Shown here: positions 56,241-64,000 of the stretch, in pieces | Layout of the letters: each line of letters begins with the position of its first letter | Position numbering within the stretch: the first letter of the stretch is position 1 | DNA from: Mycobacteroides chelonae | GTDB taxonomy: Bacteria; Actinomycetota; Actinomycetes; Mycobacteriales; Mycobacteriaceae | Direction of reading: 5' to 3' | Length of the DNA: 64,000 bases | Assembly (NCBI RefSeq): GCF_016767715.1 | Contig: NZ_CP050145.1 | Coordinates: 434,001 to 498,000, forward strand | Notes under the pieces: model-generated | Seen by the model: the letters and a program-made list of their open reading frames with translations, nothing else | Told to the model about the DNA's origin: nothing | The model's database searches: none | Translations under genes and position numbers: made by a program

Positions 56241-57880
56241 CGCGCCGAGGTTCGGGCCCTGATCAGGTCGATGACGATATTGGGGATCTCGTCGGCGTTG
56301 CGTGCGACGCGGCTGCCCCCTCCCGGGGTGGCGTCCGAAATCTGTTTGAGGACAGCGGCATCGGCGTCTTCCGTGATGCCGAGGGTGATGAGCACAACGG
56401 GCCGTGCGGGGTCTTGCTCTTTCTTCAATGTTGCGAGCAGTTGGTCCAAGGAGATGCCGTTCGGATCCTCATTTGCGCCGTCGGTGATGATCACCACGCT
56501 GTTGACGTAGTGCGGGTCGTATGTCGACTGCACCTTGCGGAATGCCGCGAGTGTGGTGTCGTACAAACCGGTTCCACCGCCGACTAGGGCGTCCAGGCCG
56601 TGGCCCTCATCCGCCAGAAGCTGACGTTGAGTCCTATCGCCCACCTTCTCGCCGAGCGTGCGGATGGGCAGCAGGTCCTTCCAGTCCTGCCCCGGCCCGC
56701 CCTTGTCGATCGAGAAGGCCCACAGGCCAATCTGTGCGTTCTCGGGGAACAGCGGAAGCCCGTTGTCGATAGCCTGGCTCAACAGACCGACACGGGTGGT
56801 CTGCCCCGCGGAGAACTTCATCGAGCCCGAGACATCGAGAACGGCAAGCATTCGAGAAGGCAAGGCCAGCACCGCGTATCGGCGCATCGCGGTGTCGAAC
56901 GCGGTCAGGTCATTCACGGTGAGTGTCTCGATCGCGCCCACCCCCTTGCCCGCCAGTGGCGCGAAGTCCGGTCCACGGAATCCCGCACCCGTCAAGGCAT
57001 CTGCGCCGTTGCCGCTGGTCAGGCGCTCCGCAAGGGCTTCCCCTGCTTGCTTGGCCTTGGCATGTCGATCATTGGCGGCTTCGGTCACCGCTATCGGATA
57101 GTTGAGGGCCGGAGCGCCCGTCGCGGGAACGACGGCGGTGAGCTTTGTGTCCGGATGTTTGGCGTTGAAGTCGATGAGCTGTTGCTCGGTGGAAACTGCC
57201 AGGCCGCCCGTCTTGGCCACCTCGGCCAGGCGTTCTTCGGCGCTGCTCTGCCTGGTGTTGGTCAGCTGCGACTGCGCGATAGGAACGAGTGCCGCGGTGA
57301 TGGCGTTGGGATCGCTCTTTCCCTGTTCGGCCTCGGCGAGTGCGCCCACCACCGGGCCGGCGGCCACCGTGTCGTCGAGTGGATTACCGATCCGCAGCGC
57401 GGGCTGCTTCAACACGCTCAGCCAGGAGTCGAATGTCGGCGTTTCGCCCTGCTTGGCGGCCACCACAACGGGGGTTCGGGCCACCGACTGACTCGCCGAA
57501 TCCAAGGGGGACCCGGTGGCGCGCATCTGCCTTGCCAGCCAAATGGACGAATCGGGGAGCCACAATGCGGGCGCACCTCCGGGCTTGCCGAGCGCCGCTG
57601 CTGTTGCCGCGGACGGTTTCGCCTCCACGGTGAGTTTTGTGCAGCCGATTTCTTTGGCGCTCGCGCCGCCAATTGCCTTCGAGACGGCCGCCGCGATGGC
57701 CGGGTCGGTGGCCACCGTGAAGGGGGTGACGTCTGCGCATCGTCCGGAGAATTTCTTGTATGCGAAGAACCCGAGCCCGCCGAGCAGGATGGCGACTACC
57801 GCCAGTGCGATCCACTTGGGCAGACTCGTGCGGCCAGACTGTTGTCTTCTGCGATTGCGTTCACTGTGGCGACCAGGCAT
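56237..57880 (-). CDS. Membrane-anchored protein with solute-binding-like and VWA domains
   Basis: The 547-residue protein has a basic N-terminus, one helix (WIALAVVAILLGGLGFFAYKK), an extracellular periplasmic-binding-like region (about 45-330) and a C-terminal von Willebrand A domain. Its MIDAS motif DVSGS is in MLAVLDVSGSMKFS, and VVIITDGANEDPNG follows. VWA domains bind metal-dependent protein partners. ATG 57880 lies seven bases after GAGG; the open frame to 58183 runs over the divergent lipoprotein gene. The binding partner is unknown. Confidence 0.85.
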   Translation of the reverse strand: MPGRHSERNRRRQQSGRTSLPKWIALAVVAILLGGLGFFAYKKFSGRCADVTPFTVATDPAIAAAVSKAIGGASAKEIGCTKLTVEAKPSAATAAALGKPGGAPALWLPDSSIWLARQMRATGSPLDSASQSVARTPVVVAAKQGETPTFDSWLSVLKQPALRIGNPLDDTVAAGPVVGALAEAEQGKSDPNAITAALVPIAQSQLTNTRQSSAEERLAEVAKTGGLAVSTEQQLIDFNAKHPDTKLTAVVPATGAPALNYPIAVTEAANDRHAKAKQAGEALAERLTSGNGADALTGAGFRGPDFAPLAGKGVGAIETLTVNDLTAFDTAMRRYAVLALPSRMLAVLDVSGSMKFSAGQTTRVGLLSQAIDNGLPLFPENAQIGLWAFSIDKGGPGQDWKDLLPIRTLGEKVGDRTQRQLLADEGHGLDALVGGGTGLYDTTLAAFRKVQSTYDPHYVNSVVIITDGANEDPNGISLDQLLATLKKEQDPARPVVLITLGITEDADAAVLKQISDATPGGGSRVARNADEIPNIVIDLIRARTSAR

Positions 57881-58010
57881 GACTGGACCTCTTCGTTCTC
57901 GGCCGCACGCAGACCTGGTGCCCGCGTCGTGAGGCTCGGGGGATAGTACCGTGAACAAGATCACGCTCTGGCGGCCTGAGCAGGCACTTGAGGGGTGTGA
58001 AAGGGGGAAC

Positions 58011-58439
58011 ATGCGGGTATTGGTGGGGGTGATGTTCTGCGCCCTGTTAGCTGGCTGCTCGGTATTCACATTCGGTGATGACCCGGTCGAGGTTCCGCTC
58101 GCCGAGGCCGAGGCGTTCGGGCGGATTGACGTCCCGGACGGTGTCGCGGTCCTGAAAGTGAGGCGAACGCACTTCCAGGACACGCTCTATGCGGTGGTGC
58201 TGCGGGCCACGGCACGGGATGTGGACATGATGTTGCGGAATTCGAAGTTCACCGGGCTGTTCCGCCCGGTGCAGAACCCCGCGACCCTCACGGTGATCGC
58301 AGGTCCGCCGTTGTCGGGCGCCACGAACGTCAAAGAGGCCCAAGACCATGTGGAGAAGCCATGGGTTTATCGCACCATCGTCCAAGATGTCAGGTCACCC
58401 GATGAGGTCTACCTGCATATCAGCCTGTTCAACACCTAG
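58011..58439 (+). CDS. Small lipoprotein, hypothetical
   Basis: The 142-residue protein has a signal peptide (MRVLVGVMFCALLAGC) with lipobox LAGC, Cys at position 16, and so is predicted to be lipid-anchored. The mature part (SVFTFGDDPVEVPLAEAEAFGRIDVPDG onward) matches no family I know. ATG 58011 follows AAGGGGGAAC; the frame is open from 57951. It is divergent from the VWA gene (130 bp) and 161 bp upstream of ftsH. Confidence 0.82.
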   Translation: MRVLVGVMFCALLAGCSVFTFGDDPVEVPLAEAEAFGRIDVPDGVAVLKVRRTHFQDTLYAVVLRATARDVDMMLRNSKFTGLFRPVQNPATLTVIAGPPLSGATNVKEAQDHVEKPWVYRTIVQDVRSPDEVYLHISLFNT

Positions 58440-58600
58440 CCCCGTATTGAGCCTGGGGACTACCTCCGTTTTCTCCCTCGGCGTAGTGCGCACCACAGAT
58501 GCGAACATGCAGGTGAGGTAGCCTGAGAGTTCATTACGTATGCCTATGGCCTGCCCCATGACGACGGAAGGACCGGGCCGCTGACCGCGGCCGACGCTGT

Positions 58601-60871
58601 ATGAACCGGACAAACGTGTTTCGCACCCTGGGCGTCATCGTGGTGGTGCTGCTGCTGGGGTGGTCGTTCTTCTACTTCGGCGACGACACCCGCGGTTACA
58701 AACCCGTGGACACCACGGTCGCGATCAAGCAGATCGACACCGACAACGTCAAGAGCGCTCGTATTGACGACCGTGAGCAGCAGCTGCGGCTGGACCTCAA
58801 GGCCGGCAACGGTGATACCGAGGGCAAGGACAAGGTCATTACCAAGTACCCGACCGGGTATGGGGTGCCGCTGCTGGAGAAGCTGAACGGCAAGGGTGCG
58901 GCCGTCAGTACAACGGTGAACCAGGGCAGCATCCTGGGATCGCTGCTGCTGTACTTGCTGCCGGTGATCTTGCTGGTGGTGTTGTTCTTCGCGTTCAGCC
59001 GCATGCAGTCCGGTGGTCGCGGCATGGGCTTCGGTTTCGGTAAGTCACGGGCCAAGCAGCTGTCCAAGGACATGCCGAAGACCACCTTTGCCGACGTGGC
59101 CGGGGTCGACGAGGCCGTGGAAGAGCTCTACGAGATCAAGGATTTCCTGCAGAACCCGTCGCGGTATCAGGCGCTTGGGGCGAAGATCCCGCGCGGTGTG
59201 CTGCTCTACGGCCCGCCGGGTACCGGTAAGACGCTGCTGGCGCGTGCGGTCGCTGGCGAGGCGGGAGTGCCGTTCTTCACTATCTCCGGGTCCGATTTCG
59301 TGGAAATGTTTGTGGGCGTTGGTGCTTCGCGTGTTCGCGACCTGTTTGAGCAGGCCAAGCAGAACAGCCCCTGCATCATCTTCGTCGACGAGATCGACGC
59401 CGTGGGCCGCCAGCGCGGTGCGGGTCTGGGCGGCGGTCACGACGAGCGCGAGCAGACCCTCAACCAGCTACTGGTCGAGATGGACGGCTTCGGCGACCGG
59501 CAGGGCGTCATCCTCATCGCCGCGACCAACCGTCCCGACATCCTCGATCCGGCGCTGCTGCGCCCCGGTCGTTTCGACCGGCAGATCCCGGTGTCGAGCC
59601 CCGATCTGGCCGGCCGCAAGGCCGTGCTCAAGGTCCACTCGGCGGGCAAGCCGTTCGGCCCCGACGTAGATTTCGACGGGCTGGCCAAGCGCACCGTGGG
59701 TATGTCTGGTGCTGACCTGGCCAATGTCATCAACGAGGCCGCCCTGCTCACCGCACGTGAGAACGGCACCGTCATCACGGCCGCGGCGCTGGAGGAGTCC
59801 GTCGACCGGGTTGTGGGCGGTCCGCGCCGCAAGGGCCGCATCATCAGTGAGCACGAAAAGAAGATCACCGCTTATCACGAGGCCGGGCACACCCTGGCGG
59901 CGTGGGCGATGCCAGATATCGAGCGGGTCTACAAGGTCACCATCCTGGCGCGCGGGCGTACCGGCGGGCATGCCATCGCGGTACCCGAGGACGACAAGGG
60001 TCTGGCCACCAGATCCGAGATGATTGCGCAGCTGGTGTTCGCCATGGGCGGCCGTGCCGCCGAGGAGCTCGTGTTCCGCGAGCCGACCACCGGCGCGGTG
60101 TCCGATATCGAGCAGGCCACCAAGAAGGCTCGCGCCATGGTCACCGAGTTCGGCATGAGCGCCAAGCTCGGCGCCGTGCGCTACGGCACCGAACACGGCG
60201 ACCCGTTCCTGGGACGCACCATGGGCACGCAGCCGGACTACTCCCACGAGGTCGCTCGCGAAATCGATGAGGAGGTACGTAATCTCATCGAAGCCGCGCA
60301 TACCGAGGCGTGGGCCATCCTCACTGAGTACCGAGATGTGCTGGACACGTTGGCCGGCGAGCTGCTGGAGAAGGAAACGGTGGTCCGCAAGGATCTCGAG
60401 GAGATCTTCAAGGACGTGCAGCGTCGTCCGCGATTGACCATGTTCGACGACTTCGGAGGCCGGATCCCGTCCGATAAGCCCCCCATCAAGACCCCGGGGG
60501 AGCTCGCCATCGAACGCGGTGAACCCTGGCCTCCTCCGGTCCCCGAGCCCGCGTTCAAGAAGGCCATCGCCGAACAGGCGGCCGCTGCGGTGCCCGCGAA
60601 TGGGGCGCAGTCTGCGCCGAATGGTCAAGGCGGTCAACCGGTTCCGCCAGGAAGTCATCCGGGTCAGCCGTCGGGCGCCAACTATGGTGCACCTGCGGGC
60701 TGGTATGCACCCGGCTGGCCGCCCCAGGGGCAGCCTCCGTACCCGCAGCCGGGTTATCCGCCGCAGGGACATACTCCGTACCCACCGCATGTCCCGCAGC
60801 CCTACCCGTATCCCGTGCCGACTCCGCATCAGCAGCCGGCTCCGGATGAGGGCAGCGAGAGCAAGAGCTGA
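58601..60871 (+). CDS. ftsH: ATP-dependent membrane zinc metalloprotease FtsH
   Basis: The 756-residue AAA+ protease degrades misassembled membrane proteins and some regulators. Two N-terminal helices (about 7-24 and 110-130) flank an external loop. Walker A GPPGTGKT is at 204-211 and Walker B in IIFVDEID. The protease zinc motif HEAGH is at 426-430. The last 90 residues are Pro/Gln/Tyr-rich and probably disordered, as in other mycobacteria. No clear ribosome-binding site precedes ATG 58601. It heads the folate gene string. Confidence 0.97.
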   Translation: MNRTNVFRTLGVIVVVLLLGWSFFYFGDDTRGYKPVDTTVAIKQIDTDNVKSARIDDREQQLRLDLKAGNGDTEGKDKVITKYPTGYGVPLLEKLNGKGAAVSTTVNQGSILGSLLLYLLPVILLVVLFFAFSRMQSGGRGMGFGFGKSRAKQLSKDMPKTTFADVAGVDEAVEELYEIKDFLQNPSRYQALGAKIPRGVLLYGPPGTGKTLLARAVAGEAGVPFFTISGSDFVEMFVGVGASRVRDLFEQAKQNSPCIIFVDEIDAVGRQRGAGLGGGHDEREQTLNQLLVEMDGFGDRQGVILIAATNRPDILDPALLRPGRFDRQIPVSSPDLAGRKAVLKVHSAGKPFGPDVDFDGLAKRTVGMSGADLANVINEAALLTARENGTVITAAALEESVDRVVGGPRRKGRIISEHEKKITAYHEAGHTLAAWAMPDIERVYKVTILARGRTGGHAIAVPEDDKGLATRSEMIAQLVFAMGGRAAEELVFREPTTGAVSDIEQATKKARAMVTEFGMSAKLGAVRYGTEHGDPFLGRTMGTQPDYSHEVAREIDEEVRNLIEAAHTEAWAILTEYRDVLDTLAGELLEKETVVRKDLEEIFKDVQRRPRLTMFDDFGGRIPSDKPPIKTPGELAIERGEPWPPPVPEPAFKKAIAEQAAAAVPANGAQSAPNGQGGQPVPPGSHPGQPSGANYGAPAGWYAPGWPPQGQPPYPQPGYPPQGHTPYPPHVPQPYPYPVPTPHQQPAPDEGSESKS

Positions 60872-60872
60872 T

Positions 60873-61487
60873 ATGAACTCGCCCGAGACGGCCGAGCGCA
60901 ACGGCCAGCCGGCTGGTCACGTCTTCGACCAGGCACGTGCCGAGGCTGCGGTCCGTGAACTGCTCTTAGCGGTTGGTGAGGACCCGGACCGGCATGGGCT
61001 GGTGGACACGCCCGCCCGCGTGGCGCGCGCGTACAAGGAGATATTTGCCGGTCTCTACACCGACCCGGATACGGTGTTGAACACCACCTTTGACGAACAG
61101 CACGACGAGTTGGTGCTGGTGAAATCGATACCGATGTACTCGACATGTGAACATCACTTGGTGTCGTTTCACGGTGTGGCACATGTGGGGTACATCCCCG
61201 GTAAGCACGGCCGGGTTACCGGACTATCGAAAATCGCTCGGCTGGTTGACCTTTACGCAAAACGGCCTCAAGTGCAGGAGCGGTTGACGGCACAGATCGC
61301 CGACGCGTTGGTGCGCAAGTTGGAGCCGCGCGGCGTAATCGTCGTGGTCGAAGCCGAGCATTTGTGTATGGCCATGCGCGGTGTGCGCAAGCCCGGAGCG
61401 ACAACAACCACCTCCGCGGTGCGTGGCCAGTTCAAGAGTGACGCCGCCTCGCGGGCCGAGGTTCTCGACCTGATGATGAGGGCATGA
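60873..61487 (+). CDS. folE: GTP cyclohydrolase I
   Basis: The 204-residue enzyme makes dihydroneopterin triphosphate from GTP, the first step of folate synthesis. Zinc ligands are visible in [14 protein letters not shown] (Cys, His, His) and [12 protein letters not shown] (Cys), with the [22 protein letters not shown] helix between. ATG 60873 follows the ftsH stop by one base; the longer frame from 60519 is inside ftsH. Its stop overlaps folP (ATGA). Confidence 0.97.
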   Translation: MNSPETAERNGQPAGHVFDQARAEAAVRELLLAVGEDPDRHGLVDTPARVARAYKEIFAGLYTDPDTVLNTTFDEQHDELVLVKSIPMYSTCEHHLVSFHGVAHVGYIPGKHGRVTGLSKIARLVDLYAKRPQVQERLTAQIADALVRKLEPRGVIVVVEAEHLCMAMRGVRKPGATTTTSAVRGQFKSDAASRAEVLDLMMRA

Positions 61488-62536
61488 TCGCCGGCGTGAC
61501 GGATACCCCCGCATTGACCCATATTCTGGGAGTCGTCAACGTCACCGACGACTCCTTCTCTGACGGTGGGCAATTTATCAAGCAATCGGATGCGGTGGCG
61601 CACGGGCTGGCGCTTGCCTCTGCGGGCGCCGACATCATCGATGTCGGCGGGCAGTCGACGCGGCCGGGCGCGACGCCGATCAGGCAGAAGATTGAAATGC
61701 AGCGGGTCATTCCGGTGATCAAAGAGCTTGCCAGCCATGGGATCAACGTCAGTGTTGACACCATGCGCGCCGAGGTCGCGGCCGCTGCGGTGGAGGCGGG
61801 TGCGAACATGGTCAACGATGTCTCGGGCGGCCGGGCAGACCCGGAGATGGCCCCGCTGATGGCGAGTCTGGGGTTGCCGTGGATTCTGATGCATTGGCGC
61901 TCAAAGGATTTCATACACACATCGAGTGCTAAGAACTACGGTGACGTGGTTGCCGATGTCTCGCGCGAGCTCATGGAGTCGGTAGAGGTCGCGCTCAAGG
62001 CCGGGGTTTCTCAGGACAAGCTGATCCTTGACCCGGGTCTTGGCTTCGCCAAGACTGCCCGTCACAATTGGCTTTTACTCCAAGCGATTCCGGACCTACA
62101 GGAGCTGGGTTACCCGATTCTCATCGGCGCCTCCCGGAAACGATTCCTGGGTTCGCTACTTACCGACCTCAAGGGCGTGGAGCGTCCGGCCGACGGGCGT
62201 GAAACCGCAACGGCCGTCATCACCGCGCTCGGCGCGCTTCATGAGGTATGGGGTGTGCGGGTTCACGACGTCACGGCATCCATGGACGCGCTGAAGGTGG
62301 TGCGGGCCTGGGAGACTGGCGGTGTCGAGACCATCGAAGAGGACGAGGAAGAGGGGCGCGAGCACCTCCCGGAACAGCAGACCGAGCCCGAACCCACGCC
62401 CGCCGCCGAAATCGCTCAGGACGAGGTGACCATGGAGGTGACCGTGCGGACCGCTCGACCCGAACCCAGTAAGACCGCAGGGGGGAAGTGGCGTCGTGAG
62501 GTTGCCCAGCGCGGCACCAAGGGCGGCGCGAAATGA
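61484..62536 (+). CDS. folP: Dihydropteroate synthase with acidic C-terminal extension
   Basis: The 350-residue enzyme joins p-aminobenzoate to the pterin and is the sulfonamide target. TIM-barrel motifs are [45 protein letters not shown] and GASRKRFLG. The catalytic domain ends near residue 277. A further 70 residues follow, first Glu/Pro-rich ([15 protein letters not shown]) then basic ([18 protein letters not shown]), which is longer than the 280-residue M. tuberculosis FolP1. It overlaps folE and folB by four bases each. Confidence 0.96.
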   Translation: MIAGVTDTPALTHILGVVNVTDDSFSDGGQFIKQSDAVAHGLALASAGADIIDVGGQSTRPGATPIRQKIEMQRVIPVIKELASHGINVSVDTMRAEVAAAAVEAGANMVNDVSGGRADPEMAPLMASLGLPWILMHWRSKDFIHTSSAKNYGDVVADVSRELMESVEVALKAGVSQDKLILDPGLGFAKTARHNWLLLQAIPDLQELGYPILIGASRKRFLGSLLTDLKGVERPADGRETATAVITALGALHEVWGVRVHDVTASMDALKVVRAWETGGVETIEEDEEEGREHLPEQQTEPEPTPAAEIAQDEVTMEVTVRTARPEPSKTAGGKWRREVAQRGTKGGAK

Positions 62537-62919
62537 CCGACCGCATCGAGTTGCGCGGCCTGAAAGTTTTTGGTTATCACGGAGTTTTCGAGCATGAGCG
62601 TCGCGACGGCCAGGAGTTCTCGGTAGACGTCACCGTCTGGCTGGACCTTGATACCGCGGCGGCCACGGATCAGCTGACCGACACCCTCGACTACGGGGAA
62701 CTGGCTCAGCGGGCGGCCGCGATCGTGTCCGGTCCACCGCGCAATCTCATCGAATCGGTTGCCGGTGCGATCGCCGACGATGTGATGACCGATGCCAGGG
62801 TTCACGCAGTGGAGGCGGTGGTACACAAGCCCGACGCGCCAATTCCGTTGACGTTCAGCGATGTTGCGGTAGTGGCCCGCCGTTCCCGGAGATCGCGGCC
62901 CGGGGGATCACCGCAGTGA
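62533..62919 (+). CDS. folB: Dihydroneopterin aldolase
   Basis: The 128-residue enzyme converts dihydroneopterin to 6-hydroxymethyl-dihydropterin. Family motifs are [23 protein letters not shown] near the start and [17 protein letters not shown] near the end. ATG overlaps the folP stop (ATGA). A basic tail of about a dozen residues ([13 protein letters not shown]) ends in the GTGA overlap with folK. Confidence 0.95.
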   Translation: MTDRIELRGLKVFGYHGVFEHERRDGQEFSVDVTVWLDLDTAAATDQLTDTLDYGELAQRAAAIVSGPPRNLIESVAGAIADDVMTDARVHAVEAVVHKPDAPIPLTFSDVAVVARRSRRSRPGGSPQ

Positions 62920-63452
62920 CCCGCGCGGTGCTGTCTATCGGATCCAATCTCGGTGACAGGCTCGCGCACCTGCAATTGGTCGTCGACGCGCTGGGCGCGG
63001 ATGTGATCGGCGTTTCACCGGTGTATCAAACCGCACCGTGGGGACCGGTTCCGCAGTCTGACTACTTGAATGCCGTGGTCATCGCGCAGGGGCGTGAACC
63101 GCGGGAATGGCTCGAGGTGGCGCATCGCCTAGAGCAGTCTGCGCAGCGAGTACGCGCGGAACGCTGGGGCCCGCGGACTCTCGACGTTGATGTGATCAGC
63201 TGCAGACAGGATGCCGACGACACCGTAGTGGCTAGCGAGATCCTCTCCGAGGACGTGGAGCTGACACTGCCGCATCCCCGCGCGCACGAGCGCGCCTTTG
63301 TATTGGTGCCGTGGCTGGCGCTCGATCCGGAGGCCGCACTGACGGTCGAGGGGCGGCTCCGTCCAGTTGCCGAGCTGGTGGCAGGTCTGTCCGAAGCCGA
63401 ACGTGCCGACGTCCGCCGTGTGGATGACACTCTGACTGGTCCGGCGGCGTAA
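62916..63452 (+). CDS. folK: 2-amino-4-hydroxy-6-hydroxymethyldihydropteridine pyrophosphokinase
   Basis: The 178-residue HPPK transfers pyrophosphate from ATP to the pterin before the FolP step. Motifs are [29 protein letters not shown], the Mg-binding [13 protein letters not shown] (DxD) and the [16 protein letters not shown] signature. GTG start in a GTGA overlap with folB. It ends in TAATG with the next gene. Confidence 0.96.
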   Translation: MTRAVLSIGSNLGDRLAHLQLVVDALGADVIGVSPVYQTAPWGPVPQSDYLNAVVIAQGREPREWLEVAHRLEQSAQRVRAERWGPRTLDVDVISCRQDADDTVVASEILSEDVELTLPHPRAHERAFVLVPWLALDPEAALTVEGRLRPVAELVAGLSEAERADVRRVDDTLTGPAA

Positions 63453-63919
63453 TGGGGCCCACTCGGATCCGTGAACTGCTGCTGGGGGGTGCCGTCACGG
63501 CGATCCTCGGCTTCTTCTTTGTCTCAGTGGCTTACGGTTCCCTGCCGCCGATCCCGCTGCTCGGGGGTGTTTCGCTGTTGGCGCTGGCGATCGCCGAGGG
63601 TGGCTGGGCGTTCTACATCCGCAACAAGGTCACTGACGGTGAGATCGGGGTTGGCACGGGACGTTTGCCGGCGCTTGTGGTGGCACGTTCGGTGGTGGTC
63701 GCGAAGGCCTCGGCATGGCTCGGCACGCTGATGACGGGATGGTGGCTGGCGATGCTGGTCTACATCCTGCCGCGGCGCGCGCAGCTGGCCGCGGCGGCAG
63801 CGGACACATTCGGCGTAGTGATCGCCACCGGTTGTGCATTGGCGCTCGTGGTCGCCGGGCTGTGGCTACAGCATTGCTGTAAGTCGCCACCCGACCCGCC
63901 CGCGACCCCCGCCCGGTAG
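63452..63919 (+). CDS. DUF3180 membrane protein
   Basis: The 155-residue protein has four hydrophobic helices (LLLGGAVTAILGFFFVSV; IPLLGGVSLLALAIAEG; AWLGTLMTGWWLAMLVYIL; FGVVIATGCALALVVAGLWL) with the KVTDGEIGVGTGRLPALVVARSVVVAKASA loop between helices two and three. It is conserved immediately after folK in actinobacteria (Rv3605c in M. tuberculosis). The one-base TAATG overlap couples it to folK. The role is unknown; the linkage suggests pterin or folate transport or membrane association, unproven. Confidence 0.9.
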   Translation: MGPTRIRELLLGGAVTAILGFFFVSVAYGSLPPIPLLGGVSLLALAIAEGGWAFYIRNKVTDGEIGVGTGRLPALVVARSVVVAKASAWLGTLMTGWWLAMLVYILPRRAQLAAAAADTFGVVIATGCALALVVAGLWLQHCCKSPPDPPATPAR

Positions 63920-63931
63920 CACCCGCCCATG

Positions 63932-63948
63932 TCGAATCGCCGATTCGA
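63932..63948. promoter_or_regulatory. Perfect 17-bp palindrome between two membrane-protein genes
   Basis: TCGAATCG-C-CGATTCGA is a palindrome with 8-bp arms, 13 bases after the DUF3180 stop and about 40 bases before the next start. It could be an operator for the downstream gene or a weak terminator. Confidence 0.45.
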
Positions 63949-63989
63949 GGTCGGCCAGCACACTGCACTGTCCGGGTACAGTCACCCCC

Positions 63990-64000
63990 ATGACGATTCC
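63990..64000 (+). CDS. Start of the next gene (three codons visible)
   Basis: ATG ACG ATT at 63990 begins where M. tuberculosis carries Rv3604c, an Ala/Arg/Pro-rich membrane protein after the DUF3180 gene. Only the position supports this call; the window ends before any protein can be read. Confidence 0.3.

Noticed and set aside
56600..57946. Plus-strand open frame of 448 codons over the VWA gene
   Set aside because: No family motifs; the opposite strand encodes a coherent helix, binding-like region and MIDAS motif.
59468..60901. Minus-strand open frame of 477 codons over ftsH
   Set aside because: It is antisense to a nearly invariant essential gene and has an Arg/His-rich composition typical of GC-rich shadows.

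Overview
The window reads as chromosome of a high-GC, rapidly growing mycobacterium, most likely of the Mycobacteroides abscessus/chelonae group. This rests on recalled protein similarity and gene order, not on a search. The backbone follows, in inverted orientation, the M. tuberculosis order Rv3649 (helicase), cspA, Rv3647c, topA, Rv3645 (cyclase), Rv3644c (DNA polymerase III delta'), tRNA-Thr, then the Rv3635/galE1/Rv3632/Rv3631/Rv3630 envelope genes, ppa, dacB, Rv3626c, tilS, hpt, lpqG, ftsH and folE-folP-folB-folK. Genes absent from that recalled order are inserted between these blocks.

Layout. 1-3.9 kb: a nitrilase, two TetR-flanked genes and an Old Yellow Enzyme. 3.9-13.4 kb: core DNA-metabolism genes (MrfA-like helicase, cspA, topA, class III cyclase, holB) and tRNA-Thr(CGU). 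13.4-18.9 kb: an accessory block behind the tRNA. It holds an alpha/beta hydrolase, an ImmA/IrrE-type zinc protease translationally coupled to three tandem paralogous seven-helix membrane proteins, and a convergent EspR-like XRE regulator. The regulator's promoter lies back to back with an orphan promoter that points into a strong hairpin. 18.9-25.5 kb: membrane and regulatory genes and a CocE-type hydrolase. 25.6-30.4 kb: galE, DUF2304, a GT2 glycosyltransferase, a wax ester/diacylglycerol acyltransferase and a Wzx-like flippase. 30.4-43.1 kb: an inserted block with an M1 aminopeptidase coupled to a Pls/PosA-type A-T-C1-C2-C3 poly-amino-acid synthetase. Next come a TerC metal exporter under a yybP-ykoY (Mn2+) riboswitch and, divergently, a class V aminotransferase under a SAM-IV riboswitch. 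Oxidoreductases, a degenerate OHCU-decarboxylase-like protein and an MmpS-like protein follow. 43-50.6 kb: core ppa, dacB, tilS, hpt and SIMPL genes. 50.6-56.2 kb: a catabolic trio (epoxide hydrolase, LLM flavin monooxygenase, alcohol dehydrogenase), a roughly 800-bp region with strong hairpins, and a Coq4-like/TetR divergent pair. 56.2-64 kb: a solute-binding/VWA protein, a lipoprotein, ftsH and the tightly overlapping folate operon ending in a DUF3180 gene.

The most interesting items are the ImmA/triple-membrane-protein/EspR-like cassette, the Pls-type synthetase with its coupled peptidase, and the two divergent riboswitches sharing one roughly 400-bp intergenic region. A window-wide pattern is that seven of twelve convergent gene pairs overlap by exactly four bases at their stop codons (CTAG, CTAA or TTAG), leaving no room for a terminator between them.
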